Assembly (NCBI GenBank): GCA_003268905.1
Contig: QLTU01000002.1
Span: forward strand, 204,346-268,345
DNA from: Acidovorax defluvii
GTDB taxonomy: Bacteria; Pseudomonadota; Gammaproteobacteria; Burkholderiales; Burkholderiaceae_C
Length of the DNA: 64,000 nucleotides
Reading direction: 5' to 3'
The notes under the pieces were generated by a model, which was given only the letters and a program-made list of their open reading frames with translations, ran no database searches and was not told the DNA's origin. Position 1 is the stretch's first letter; each line of letters begins with the position of its first letter. This document shows, in pieces, positions 9,195 to 18,812 of the stretch. The position numbers were made by a program, and so were the translations under genes.

Positions 9195-9476
9195 ATGGAC
9201 TTGATCAACACACTCCGACACTGGCAGGCCATCGACCGGACAAGGGCGCGCCTGCCCAGTGAGAACCTCATGGTGGCGGGCCTTGGGCTGGCCCTGATCG
9301 CCGTATCCCTGCGCTCAGAGCGTCGCGGCACGGCCGCGCTACAGGCCGCCGCGGGCGGGGCACTGCTTGTACGGGCCGCACGAGGCAGCCGCTACCTGAC
9401 CCGCGACCCCGACCCGCGCCTCAGCGGGGCGTGGGACGCCCACTTGGCGGATGCCCGCGAACTGGGCCTGGACTGA
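9195..9476 (+). CDS. Small conserved-type hypothetical membrane protein
   Basis: 93 aa, MDLINTLRHWQAIDRTRARL followed by one hydrophobic stretch (VAGLGLALIAVSL) and a small-residue helix (AALQAAAGGALLVRAA), with an acidic C-terminus. I recognise no domain. The start at 9195 is preferred because the in-frame upstream extension lacks a ribosome site. Codon use is like that of its neighbours. It may be cotranscribed with the HAD phosphatase (57-base gap). Confidence 0.55.
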   Translation: MDLINTLRHWQAIDRTRARLPSENLMVAGLGLALIAVSLRSERRGTAALQAAAGGALLVRAARGSRYLTRDPDPRLSGAWDAHLADARELGLD

Positions 9477-9555
9477 TGGGGCGACTTCAGCCTTGAAGCC
9501 TTTGAGAGCCGTATCGCTTCACAGATAAGCAATACAGGCTACTCAAAATAAAGCA

Positions 9556-10521
9556 TCACGGCGCCTTCGCCAGCCCCAGCTTCTCTACCAGCGCTTTCTC
9601 GCGTGCGAAAGTCTCTTGGGCAAACTTCTGGTAGGCCGCTGTGCTCATGTACATGGGCACCATGTCGTAGCGCGCCAGGGCCGTTCTGTAGCTCTCTTGC
9701 TCCATGGCCTGCTTGAAGGCGTCGTGCAGGCGCTTGACCACGGGCGCTGGCGTGCCCTTGGGCGCGCCAATGCCAAACGGCGAGTTCTGCACGATGTCCA
9801 GGCCCAGTTCCTTGAGCGTGGGCGCATCGGGGAACTTGGCCAGCCGCTCGGCGCCCCAGGTGTTGAGCACGCGCAGCTTGCCGGCCTCAACCTGCGGCGC
9901 AAAGCCCGTGGAGTCGGCAGCGGCCATGAGCTGGCCGCCCAGGGTGGCCTGCATGAGGTCGGCACTGCCCTTGTACGGCACGTGCAGCAGCTCGATGCCA
10001 AGCTTTTGCGCGACCAGCTCGGTCGTCAGGTGCGGACTGGTCATGGTTCCGGTAGAGCCATAGCTCAGCTTGCCCGGATTGGCCTTGGCCCAGGCAACAA
10101 AGTGCGTCCAGGTCTTGAGCGGCGAATCGGCTGGCACCACGATGCCGAAGGCATAGCCCGTGACGTTGAGCACGTAGCTGATGTCCTTGACCGGATCCCA
10201 GTTGATCTTGGTGGTGTAGGGCAGGCGGAACACGCCCAGCGGAATCTGCGCCAGCGTGTAGCCGTCGGGCTGGGCTGTCTGCAGCGCCTGCGCGGGCAGC
10301 GTGCCACCGGCGCCGGGCTTGTTCTCGACGATCACGGGCTGGCCGAGGATCTTGCTGGCGTTGTCGGCCAGCACGCGCATGGAGATATCGGTGGGACCGC
10401 CTGCGGGGAAGGCAATCACCAGCTTGACCGGCTTGGCGGGAAAGGTTTGTGCGTTGGCTGCACCCAGAGAGACGGCGGTGAGTGCGGCTGCGCCCCACTG
10501 AATGATGTGTCGACGTTGCAT
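9556..10521 (-). CDS. Tripartite tricarboxylate transporter substrate-binding protein (TctC/Bug family)
   Basis: 321 aa with a cleavable signal peptide ending AANAQ, then TFPAKPVKLVIAFPAGGPTD, the family opening in which the aspartate-containing loop binds a carboxylate ligand. The motif ENKPGAGGTLPAQALQTAQPDG and the later SYGSTGTMTSPH are typical of Bug proteins. These periplasmic proteins are hugely expanded in Burkholderiales and many stand alone, as here: no TctA/TctB membrane genes are nearby. The ligand is unknown. Confidence 0.92.
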   Translation of the reverse strand: MQRRHIIQWGAAALTAVSLGAANAQTFPAKPVKLVIAFPAGGPTDISMRVLADNASKILGQPVIVENKPGAGGTLPAQALQTAQPDGYTLAQIPLGVFRLPYTTKINWDPVKDISYVLNVTGYAFGIVVPADSPLKTWTHFVAWAKANPGKLSYGSTGTMTSPHLTTELVAQKLGIELLHVPYKGSADLMQATLGGQLMAAADSTGFAPQVEAGKLRVLNTWGAERLAKFPDAPTLKELGLDIVQNSPFGIGAPKGTPAPVVKRLHDAFKQAMEQESYRTALARYDMVPMYMSTAAYQKFAQETFAREKALVEKLGLAKAP

Positions 10522-10632
10522 GTGGCGATCCTGAAGGGACTAAAGGTTCCATTGAACCGCAAATGACGCACTGCAACACTCAGGAAAGCACCTAGCGGCT
10601 GTCGCCAAGGCGGCAGCCGCCGCGGGCGGCGC

Positions 10633-11550
10633 TCAGTACCGCTGGGGAACGTACATTTCAGGGGGCACCGGCTGGCGCAGGTATTCGGGGTTGCGCACCC
10701 GCTCCGGCAGCTCCACCGGGGGATGCGGCACCTCGTGGTACGGGAATTGATCGAGCAGGTGCGCAATGCAGTTCAGGCGCGCCTTTTTCTTGTCCACCGC
10801 CTGCACCACCCACCAGGGCGCCTCGGGGATGTGGGTGCGCTCGAGCATGGTCTCCTTGGCCTTGGTGTAGGCCTCCCAGCGCACGCGACTTTCCAGGTCC
10901 ATGGGGCTCAATTTCCACTGTTTCAACGGGTCGTGAATGCGGCCCAGAAAGCGCAGGTGCTGCTCGTCATCGGTGATGGAAAACCAGTATTTGACGAGCG
11001 TGATGCCCGAGCGCACCAGCATCTTCTCGAACTCGGGCACGGTGCGAAAGAACTCTTCGTACTCGTCATCGGTGCAAAAGCCCATCACGCGCTCGACGCC
11101 CGCGCGGTTGTACCAGCTGCGATCAAACAGCACCATCTCGCCCGCAGCGGGCAGGTGCGCGGCGTAGCGCTGAAAGTACCACTGCGTGCGCTCGCGGTCA
11201 TTGGGTGCAGGCAGCGCGGCCACACGCACCACGCGCGGATTCAGGCGCTGGGTGATGCGCTTGATGACGCCGCCTTTGCCGGCAGCATCGCGCCCCTCAA
11301 ACAAGATCACCACCTTCTTGCGCGTGTGCTGCACCCAGTCCTGGAGCTTGACCAGCTCACCCTGCAAGCGAAAAAGCTCTTTGAAATAGGCCTGCCGCTC
11401 CGCGCGGTCGGTGACGTGGCGGCCCTCCAGCTCGTCGAGGCTGCGGTCTTCCAGCTCCAGCTCGATTTCTTCGTCGTAGCTGTCCACCAGATCGCTCGCA
11501 ATGCGCCGCATCAGGTCGTCATGGTTGGTCAGTGCACTGGGCAGCGTCAT
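10633..11550 (-). CDS. ppk2: Polyphosphate kinase 2 (PPK2) family protein
   Basis: 305 aa. Walker A is GRDAAGKGG (residues 86-94) and the lid/Walker B region is FDRSWYNRAGVERVMGF (from 142). Other family blocks are KYWFSITDDEQHLRF, the SPMDLESRVRWEAYTKAKE stretch and APWWVVQAVDKKKARLN. These define one-domain PPK2 enzymes, which use polyphosphate to phosphorylate nucleotides. Whether it prefers ADP/GDP or AMP cannot be told safely. The N-terminal 75 residues are very acidic. The gene precedes the nor cluster on the same strand as norEF, with a 120-base gap holding two inverted repeats. Confidence 0.93.
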   Translation of the reverse strand: MTLPSALTNHDDLMRRIASDLVDSYDEEIELELEDRSLDELEGRHVTDRAERQAYFKELFRLQGELVKLQDWVQHTRKKVVILFEGRDAAGKGGVIKRITQRLNPRVVRVAALPAPNDRERTQWYFQRYAAHLPAAGEMVLFDRSWYNRAGVERVMGFCTDDEYEEFFRTVPEFEKMLVRSGITLVKYWFSITDDEQHLRFLGRIHDPLKQWKLSPMDLESRVRWEAYTKAKETMLERTHIPEAPWWVVQAVDKKKARLNCIAHLLDQFPYHEVPHPPVELPERVRNPEYLRQPVPPEMYVPQRY

Positions 11551-11595
11551 GGAATAAGGACTCCTGAAAAGAACAGGCCATGCTGCCCATGCCCC

Positions 11596-11613
11596 ATGTC
11601 ATGTGCATGACAT
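11596..11613. repeat. Perfect inverted repeat in front of ppk2
   Basis: ATGTCATG-TG-CATGACAT, two 8-base arms with a 2-base centre, 46 bases upstream of the ppk2 start. The size and symmetry fit an operator for a dimeric regulator, but no regulator can be named. Confidence 0.45.
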
Positions 11614-11629
11614 CCATAAGGCATCCTGG

Positions 11630-11656
11630 GCAGCACACAGGATGCCGGTCCACGGT
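11630..11656 (-). terminator. Hairpin after norF (possible terminator)
   Basis: GGCATCCTG pairs with CAGGATGCC around a 9-base loop, 15 bases beyond the norF stop. The T-tract after it on the minus strand is poor (CTTATGG), so an efficient intrinsic terminator is uncertain. Confidence 0.4.
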
Positions 11657-11670
11657 GTCAGAGAAATCAC

Positions 11671-11940
11671 CTACCGCAGGCTAACCCAGTAAGCCAGCAA
11701 GATCAACGCCAGCACCAGCGCCAGCCAGCCCACCACCAGCCAGCGCCACAGGGCTGGCGCATGCCGCAACTCCAGAAAATCCAGACACACCAGTACCCCT
11801 TTCACGAACGCCAGCGCAAACATGGCCAGCACCGGCCCCATGGAGCCATGGCCGGACAGGCCCGCCTCGCCAATCCAGTACGTTGCAGCCGTGATGGCCA
11901 GCAATATGAGCCAGACACGGGTGTGTGAAATAGCAGGCAT
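11671..11940 (-). CDS. norF: NorF-like small subunit (prokaryotic cytochrome c oxidase subunit IV family)
   Basis: 89 aa with three hydrophobic helices (LILLAITAATYWIG, VLAMFALAFVKGVLVCLDFLEL, and WLVVGWLALVLALILLAYW). The segment KGVLVCLDFLELRHAP is typical of the COX4_pro/NorF family. It follows norE with an 11-base gap on the same strand, the usual norEF order. NorF and NorE are not part of the catalytic core and are thought to help NO reductase assembly or activity. The start is the ATG at 11940; the longer open frame runs into norE. Confidence 0.8.
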   Translation of the reverse strand: MPAISHTRVWLILLAITAATYWIGEAGLSGHGSMGPVLAMFALAFVKGVLVCLDFLELRHAPALWRWLVVGWLALVLALILLAYWVSLR

Positions 11941-11951
11941 CTCTTCGCTCC

Positions 11952-12611
11952 TCAACGCATCACGTAAACCAGCGGGAACAGCACGATCCACAGCAGATCG
12001 ACCATGTGCCAGAACGCCGCGCCCGTCTCCAACGCGTGGCAATCATGGCTGCCATAGCACCCGCGCCGCGTTTTTACCCACAGATATCCAAGCGCCAGCA
12101 TGCCCACCACCACATGCAGGAAGTGAAAACCGGTGAGGAAAAGGTAAAACATGTAGAAAGTGTTTGTCGAAAGGTCCACCCCGGACTCCATTTTCTGGGC
12201 GTATTCGCCCAGCTTGACCCCCACAAACCCCCCTCCGCAGGCCAAAGCCCCCAGTAACCAGCGCGCCCCCACCATGGATGCATTGCGCCGCACTGCAGAC
12301 ACCGCGCAGGCCACGCACCAACTGCCGGAGATCAACAGCACGGTGTTGAGCGCGCCGGCATTCAGGTTGAGCGTGGCCTGCGAGGCGTTGAACAGTTCCA
12401 CCTCCCGCGTGCGGGCAAACGCAAATGACACAAAGAGGATGGCAAAGGTCAGCAACTCCAACAAAATGATCAGCCAGACCCCCAGGTCACCTGGGAGCCT
12501 GGGGGTGGCATCCTGAACATGCGGGGGAAAGCGTGTGTCGTCCACCAAACCCTCTACTGGCTGCGATTCGTTGCTCGAAGACGACAAATAAGTGGGTACG
12601 GGATCGTGCAT
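11952..12611 (-). CDS. norE: NorE, cytochrome c oxidase subunit III family protein
   Basis: 219 aa, about five to six membrane helices. The recognisable subunit-III core is PGDLGVWLIILLELLTFAILF, then KLGEYAQKM, then FYLFLTGFHFLHVVVGM and the ending GAAFWHMVDLLWIVLFPLVYV. In denitrifiers this gene sits with norF next to norCB. I chose the ATG at 12611 because AGGATG lies 9 bases upstream; the ATG at 12620 is possible. The open frame further upstream (to 12713) overlaps the shared operator region and is unlikely to be translated. It is divergent from norC. Confidence 0.85.
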   Translation of the reverse strand: MHDPVPTYLSSSSNESQPVEGLVDDTRFPPHVQDATPRLPGDLGVWLIILLELLTFAILFVSFAFARTREVELFNASQATLNLNAGALNTVLLISGSWCVACAVSAVRRNASMVGARWLLGALACGGGFVGVKLGEYAQKMESGVDLSTNTFYMFYLFLTGFHFLHVVVGMLALGYLWVKTRRGCYGSHDCHALETGAAFWHMVDLLWIVLFPLVYVMR

Positions 12612-12724
12612 AGGGATCATCCTGACTGATAATTCGCAGCCTTTTGCAACCAGGGGTTGCAGGCAAGCAACTCCAGGCTCATATTCTGTCGCCGCAAAGT
12701 GCCCAGAAGGCACAAGTTCAATGT

Positions 12725-12747
12725 AAGATTCATACCGAATGAATCTT
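12725..12747. promoter_or_regulatory. NsrR-like palindromic operator in the norE/norC promoter region
   Basis: AAGATTCAT-ACCGA-ATGAATCTT, a perfect 9-5-9 inverted repeat. Its length (23 bp), outer bases (AAGAT...ATCTT) and symmetry closely resemble the NO-sensing repressor NsrR consensus (AAGATGCATTT-N-mirror). No nsrR gene is in the window, so the assignment rests on pattern only. Confidence 0.55.
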
Positions 12748-12748
12748 A

Positions 12749-12762
12749 TTGATTCTAATCAA
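12749..12762. promoter_or_regulatory. FNR/DNR-type box in the norE/norC promoter region
   Basis: TTGATTCTAATCAA is a perfect match to the TTGAT-N4-ATCAA site bound by FNR, ANR and the NO-responsive DNR/NnrR regulators. It lies 56 bases before the norC start, directly beside the NsrR-like palindrome (one base between them). Activation of norCBQD under low oxygen plus NO is the expected outcome. Confidence 0.8.
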
Positions 12763-12817
12763 CCATTTGACCCGCTAAGTCATTACGATGCGGGCTCATC
12801 ACTGCATGAGGTACACC

Positions 12818-13243
12818 ATGAGTCAAGGCTTCACGAGCCAGATGGCGCGCAACATTTTTTACGGAGGCACGGTTTTTTTCGTGCTCGTGTTCGCGAGTCT
12901 GATTTTTCACACCGAAACCAAAATCCCCGAGCGCTCCAAATCAGGGGAAATCACGGAAGCCGTAGTCCGTGGAAAGCATTTATGGGAGACGCGCAACTGC
13001 ATCGGCTGCCATACACTGCTGGGCGAGGGTGCCTATTTCGCGCCTGAGTTGGGCAACGTCTATGCGCGTCGTGGCCCTGATTTCATCAAGGGCTGGATCA
13101 AGGCCATGCCCACGCACACGCCGGGCCGCCGCCAGATGCCGCAGTTCAACTTCACCGAAGCACAGCTTGATGATCTGGTCGAGTTCCTGCGCTGGACCAA
13201 TGGCATCGATGCCGAAAAGTGGCCACCCAATATCGAAGGGTAA
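12818..13243 (+). CDS. norC: Nitric oxide reductase subunit C (cytochrome c)
   Basis: 141 aa. One N-terminal membrane anchor (FYGGTVFFVLVFASLIF) is followed by a periplasmic c-type heme domain with CIGCH (Cys61, Cys64, His65) and the likely axial methionine Met107 in RRQMPQF. It passes electrons to NorB. The start at 12818 has GAGGT upstream; two earlier in-frame ATGs (12788 and 12806) lie close to the operator and have weaker context. It is the first gene of norCBQ-(Fe-S protein)-norD. Confidence 0.95.
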   Translation: MSQGFTSQMARNIFYGGTVFFVLVFASLIFHTETKIPERSKSGEITEAVVRGKHLWETRNCIGCHTLLGEGAYFAPELGNVYARRGPDFIKGWIKAMPTHTPGRRQMPQFNFTEAQLDDLVEFLRWTNGIDAEKWPPNIEG

Positions 13244-13260
13244 GCATCTCAGTGCACTGA

Positions 13261-14718
<1,458 letters not shown>

Positions 14719-14720
14719 CC

Positions 14721-15575
14721 ATGGAACACGCCCATACTGCGGTTTCGTCGGCCTCGGGCGTCAGCACCGGCCCGGGCATGCGGCCCGCAGGTGGGGCGCC
14801 GTTCTATGCAGAACAGGGGGGCGAACGAGCGCTCTTTGAGCATTGCTTTGCCCAGCAGCTTCCGCTGCTGATCAAAGGCCCCACTGGCTGCGGCAAGACC
14901 CGTTTTGTCGAACACATGGCGGCGCGCCTGTCGCGCCCCCTGATTACCGTTTCCTGCCACGACGATCTCAGCGCTGCCGACCTGGTCGGTCGCCACCTGA
15001 TTGGTCAAGGCAACACCGTCTGGACCGACGGGCCGCTCACGCGGGCCGTCCGGGAAGGCGCCATTTTGTATCTCGACGAGGTGGTCGAAGCGCGCAAGGA
15101 CACCACGGTGGTTCTGCACCCGCTTGCCGACGACCGGCGTCTCCTGCCGATTGAACGCACAGGCGAGCTGCTCAAAGCGCCGCCCGAGTTCATGCTCGTC
15201 ATCTCCTATAACCCCGGCTACCAGAATCTGCTCAAGGGCCTCAAGCCGAGCACGCGCCAGCGCTTTACCGCACTGACGCTGGGTTACCCCGCCCCGGCCG
15301 TTGAACGCGCCATTCTGGAGCGCGAAGGCCATGCCTCCCCCGCTCTGGCAGCCCGTCTGGTGCAACTGGCACAGGCGCTGCGCCGCCTGACCGACCACGA
15401 CCTGGAAGAAACCGCCAGCACCCGCCTTCTCGTGATGGCTGCACGCCTGGTGGCATCGGGTCTGCCCTTGCGCGACGCCTGCCGCGCTGCCGTAGTGGAC
15501 GCGTTGACCGACGACACCGAGACCATCCAGGCGCTCGATGAAGTGGTGCGCGCGATTGTGGGTGATGAAGACTGA
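14721..15575 (+). CDS. norQ: NorQ, MoxR-type AAA+ ATPase for NO reductase activation
   Basis: 284 aa. Walker A GPTGCGKT (residues 53-60), Walker B AILYLDEVVE (Asp119-Glu120), sensor-1 asparagine in LVISYNPGYQN. NorQ/CbbQ ATPases work with a von Willebrand-factor-A partner (NorD/CbbO) to insert metal into, or activate, the target enzyme; for NorB this is the non-heme iron. It starts 2 bases after the norB stop. The first 28 residues are a poorly conserved leader. Confidence 0.93.
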   Translation: MEHAHTAVSSASGVSTGPGMRPAGGAPFYAEQGGERALFEHCFAQQLPLLIKGPTGCGKTRFVEHMAARLSRPLITVSCHDDLSAADLVGRHLIGQGNTVWTDGPLTRAVREGAILYLDEVVEARKDTTVVLHPLADDRRLLPIERTGELLKAPPEFMLVISYNPGYQNLLKGLKPSTRQRFTALTLGYPAPAVERAILEREGHASPALAARLVQLAQALRRLTDHDLEETASTRLLVMAARLVASGLPLRDACRAAVVDALTDDTETIQALDEVVRAIVGDED

Positions 15576-16593
15576 TTGTTCTGGCTGTGCCTCGGCTCAC
15601 GGCTGCTCCAGCGCAGCCACCGCGGCCAGCACATTAGGCGACAGCGCCCCGGTGGCGCTGCCCGCCACCGCGCAACTGCAGCGCCGCCGTCGCTGGTTTC
15701 AAGCGGTCTTTTTTGCTGTATTTCTGCTCGCCCCCGCACTCAACCTGCTGCGCTTTGACCTCACCGAGGCACAGCTGTGGGTGCTTGGCTTTCGTTGGTC
15801 TCTGGGCATAGAGGCCTTCATGCGCGGCGAAGCCTCGGCAATGCAAACCGCGTGGTCCATTGTGTGGCGCGGCATTTTGCCGGTGTTGACCCTCGTCGTC
15901 GGTTTTCTCGCCGTGGCCTACCACTTTGGCCGGCTCTATTGCGGCTGGTTGTGCCCCCATTTTTCGCTGGTCGAAACCCTCAACGACCTGCTTCACCGCG
16001 CCACTGGCAAGCTCAGCGTGTGGGACAAATCGCCCACGCCACGTCCTGGCCGCTCGGCTGACAAGCGCTGGTGGCCCGTGTTCCTGGTGGCCTGCCTGGT
16101 TTTTGGCTTTGCCTGGGCCATCACGCTGCTGACCTACCTGCTCCCCCCCGCCATGATCTGGGGCAATCTGGTAAACGGCACCCTCACCCCCAACCAGACG
16201 CGCTTTCTGGTGGTGGGCACGCTGGTCTTCACGCTGGAGTTCACACTCGCGCGGCACCTGTTTTGCCGCTACGGCTGTGCCGTTGGCCTGTTCCAGAGCC
16301 TTGCCTGGATGGCCAACCCCAAGGGCATGGTGGTCTCGTTCACCCGCGAGCGGGCGCGCGAATGCAAGACCTGCGACGCCCCCCGAGGCAGCGCCTGCGA
16401 CAACGCCTGCCCCATGCGCCTGAACCCGCGCAACATCAAACGCATGATGTTTGCTTGCGTACAGTGCGGCCAGTGCCTGACCGCCTGCGACACCACGCAA
16501 ACCGACCAGGGCCGCGCACCCACGCTGGAGTGGAAAGTGGGCCTGGATGCCGTGCGCGAAACCATGCGCCAGCGGCGTGAGGAGCAACGCTGA
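15565..16593 (+). CDS. Polytopic membrane Fe-S protein inside the nor operon (NosR/CcoG-like)
   Basis: 342 aa. The N-terminus has clustered cysteines (CSGCASAHGC). About five membrane helices follow, with CGWLCPHFSLVE and CRYGCAVGLFQS, the CxxxCP-type loops of NapH/NosR/CcoG proteins. At the C-terminus are CKTCDAPRGSACDNACPM and CVQCGQCLTAC, two ferredoxin-like 4Fe-4S sites. It overlaps norQ by 11 bases and norD by one base, so it is translationally coupled to both. A role in giving electrons or iron during NorB maturation is inference; CcoG is a related copper-reductase in cbb3 oxidase assembly. Confidence 0.85.
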   Translation: MKTDCSGCASAHGCSSAATAASTLGDSAPVALPATAQLQRRRRWFQAVFFAVFLLAPALNLLRFDLTEAQLWVLGFRWSLGIEAFMRGEASAMQTAWSIVWRGILPVLTLVVGFLAVAYHFGRLYCGWLCPHFSLVETLNDLLHRATGKLSVWDKSPTPRPGRSADKRWWPVFLVACLVFGFAWAITLLTYLLPPAMIWGNLVNGTLTPNQTRFLVVGTLVFTLEFTLARHLFCRYGCAVGLFQSLAWMANPKGMVVSFTRERARECKTCDAPRGSACDNACPMRLNPRNIKRMMFACVQCGQCLTACDTTQTDQGRAPTLEWKVGLDAVRETMRQRREEQR

Positions 16594-18422
16594 TGGAAGA
16601 GTGGATTGGCCAGTGGTGGCACCGCGCAGTCACACGGGTCGCAGAACCCGACCGGACCCATGTGCAGGTCACCCTGGAAGAAATGCGCCGCAGCATCGCC
16701 TTGCTGTACCGCGCTGGCGGAGGCGACGCCGCTGTGCGCGTGGCGCCGGTAGCCGACAGCCGCCATGGTGGCCCCCGTGGCTGGCTTCAGCGCCTGGCCG
16801 GCAGTGGCATCCGCGTGCCCCTGCCGGTGCTCGACTGGGAAACGCTGGCCCTGCCCGCCCAGGTGGCGGTTTTTGACGAACGTGAACTCAACCACGAGTT
16901 GTACCTGTGGCTGGCGGCACTGGCTGCAGTGTTTGAACCCACGGGCGACTGGATCGCCGACAACCGCGCCGCCACGGCGCGGGCGTTGCAGCGTTTTGCG
17001 GGGATGCGCGGGCGCCACCAGCGCCTCACGCAGGCCCACCTTGCACAGCGCCCCAGCCTGACCAGCCTGCGCGCCGAGTCCATCCCCTGGGAGGCTGCGG
17101 TGCAAGCCGCACTGCGTGGCGATGACCACGGCCCTCTCTTCGTGGCGCCCGCCCAGGTAGCACCCGTGTGGCTGTGGCTGACAGCGGGTGTAGGCCAAGG
17201 CCCTTCAGGCGCTGCAGGGCAGAGCGGCGATGGCGCTGGCGAGCGCCCAGATGGCCCGCCTGGCGAAGAAAGCAAGCAACGCCGCCGTTCACGCCGCGTC
17301 GAGCACAAGGAGGTTCGCAACCCCTTGCTGGTGGCGTCAAAGACCGAGGCCTTGATGAGCTGGAGTGAGCTGATCCGCCTGGACCGCGGCACCGACGACG
17401 AGGTCGATCCCAACGCCACGGCGGCTGCCAACGATATGGACACCTTGTCGCTGGCGCGCGGCGACCAGACCACGGCCTCGCGCATCAAGTTCGACCTTGA
17501 TCTGCCCAGCGCCTCGGCCGACGATCTGCCGCTGGGCCCAGGCCGCAAAACCCCCGAATGGGACTGGCGCCACAGCGTGCTGCAACCCGATCACTGCTCG
17601 GTGCAGTGCTCGGTCGCCCGGCCAGGCACGCCCTACATTGCGCCCCAGGCGCTGCGCGCCACCGCACGGCGTGTGCGCCGCCGTCTGGAGGTGCTGCGCG
17701 CTGCGCCACGCTGGCAAAACGGCCAGACCACAGGCGACGAATTCGACATCGACGCCTGGGTCCGTTTTCAGACCGAATCCCAGGGGGGTGTGCAACATAC
17801 CGACTCACCGCCGGTCTACATCCGGCGCCAGCGCGGCGAGCGCAGCCTGGCCACGCTCTTGCTGGCCGATTTGTCGCTTTCGACGGACGCCTACGCCACG
17901 TCCAATGCCCGCGTCATCGATGTGATCCGCGACGCGCTCTACGTGTTTGGCGAGGCCCTCTCGGCCACCGGCGACGCGTTTGAAGTGCTCGGCTTCAGCT
18001 CGGTACGGCGCCAGCATGTGCGCATCCAGCACATCAAGGGGTTTGGTGAACGCTGGAACGACACCGTACGCTCTCGCGTCGGTGCACTCAAACCGGGCTT
18101 CTATACCCGCATGGGTGCTGCGCTGCGCGATGCCACCCGCCGCCTGGGTGCGCGACCCGAGCGCCAGCGGCTGCTTTTGGTGCTGACCGACGGCAAGCCA
18201 AACGACCTGGACATTTACGAAGGTCGCTACGGCCTGGAAGACACCCGCCATGCCATTCAGGAGGCACGCGATGCGGGCCTGACACCGTTTTGCGTCACGA
18301 TTGATCACGAAGCCCACGATTACCTGCCGATGCTGTTTGGCAGCCAGGGCTATGCGCTGGTGCGACGCCCGCAGGATCTGGTGCAGCGCCTGACACAGGC
18401 GTGGGCGACCCTGGCGCGCTGA
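16593..18422 (+). CDS. norD: NorD, von Willebrand factor A protein for NO reductase activation
   Basis: 609 aa, cytosolic. The C-terminal vWA domain has the MIDAS motif LLADLSLSTDAY near residue 424 and the later LVLTDGKPNDLDIYEG. The N-terminal half is helical and poorly conserved, with a basic/acidic low-complexity stretch around residues 215-240 (PPGEESKQRRRSRRVEHKE). It is the partner of NorQ. The start codon overlaps the preceding stop (TGATG). It is slightly shorter than some homologues but complete. Confidence 0.93.
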   Translation: MEEWIGQWWHRAVTRVAEPDRTHVQVTLEEMRRSIALLYRAGGGDAAVRVAPVADSRHGGPRGWLQRLAGSGIRVPLPVLDWETLALPAQVAVFDERELNHELYLWLAALAAVFEPTGDWIADNRAATARALQRFAGMRGRHQRLTQAHLAQRPSLTSLRAESIPWEAAVQAALRGDDHGPLFVAPAQVAPVWLWLTAGVGQGPSGAAGQSGDGAGERPDGPPGEESKQRRRSRRVEHKEVRNPLLVASKTEALMSWSELIRLDRGTDDEVDPNATAAANDMDTLSLARGDQTTASRIKFDLDLPSASADDLPLGPGRKTPEWDWRHSVLQPDHCSVQCSVARPGTPYIAPQALRATARRVRRRLEVLRAAPRWQNGQTTGDEFDIDAWVRFQTESQGGVQHTDSPPVYIRRQRGERSLATLLLADLSLSTDAYATSNARVIDVIRDALYVFGEALSATGDAFEVLGFSSVRRQHVRIQHIKGFGERWNDTVRSRVGALKPGFYTRMGAALRDATRRLGARPERQRLLLVLTDGKPNDLDIYEGRYGLEDTRHAIQEARDAGLTPFCVTIDHEAHDYLPMLFGSQGYALVRRPQDLVQRLTQAWATLAR

Positions 18423-18438
18423 GCGCCGCAACTCACCC

Positions 18439-18471
18439 GGCACACAGCCTCATTTTGGAGGCTGGTGTGCC
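18439..18471. terminator. Bidirectional hairpin between norD and the convergent cysteine-cluster gene
   Basis: GGCACACAGCCTC pairs with GAGGCTGGTGTGCC with one bulged base and a 6-base loop. It sits 17 bases after norD and overlaps the last codons of the minus-strand gene. The T-tracts on both sides are short, so the strength is uncertain. Confidence 0.5.
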
Positions 18472-18812
18472 AGCACATCGGCATCACACCCTGCCCCCGC
18501 AGCGATCCAGCGCCGGGCCAGCCGCCCCAGCCAGCGCACAGCCCAGGGATGCGTCCAGCCGGTAACACCGCCCGGATCGACCACCATTCCGCACAGGTAG
18601 CGCCCGTCGGCGTCGCTCCAGCGCAAGGCCAGGCAGGCCCCCGCGCGCCGCCGCGAAACCAGCACACCCAACGGGCAAGGCTCCGCCAGGCAACACAGGC
18701 CACAGCCGTTGCACGGCGCCCCCTCAACGGGCTTGGCGGGCGCCTCGGGGTGCAACCATACAACCGTGGGTGCAGAGGGTGGAGGCGTTGGCATGGTCTG
18801 CAAAAGTCGCAA
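18450..18812 (-). CDS. Hypothetical cysteine-cluster protein (YkgJ-like)
   Basis: 120 aa. The motif CNGCGLCCLAEPCPLG, with a further cysteine in GACLALRW and CGMVVDP, resembles the zinc/iron-chelate cysteine cluster of YkgJ-type proteins. The function is unknown. Convergent with norD, and it may be terminated by the shared hairpin. Its start could be the ATG at 18812 or the one at 18794. Confidence 0.65.
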   Translation of the reverse strand: MRLLQTMPTPPPSAPTVVWLHPEAPAKPVEGAPCNGCGLCCLAEPCPLGVLVSRRRAGACLALRWSDADGRYLCGMVVDPGGVTGWTHPWAVRWLGRLARRWIAAGAGCDADVLAHQPPK

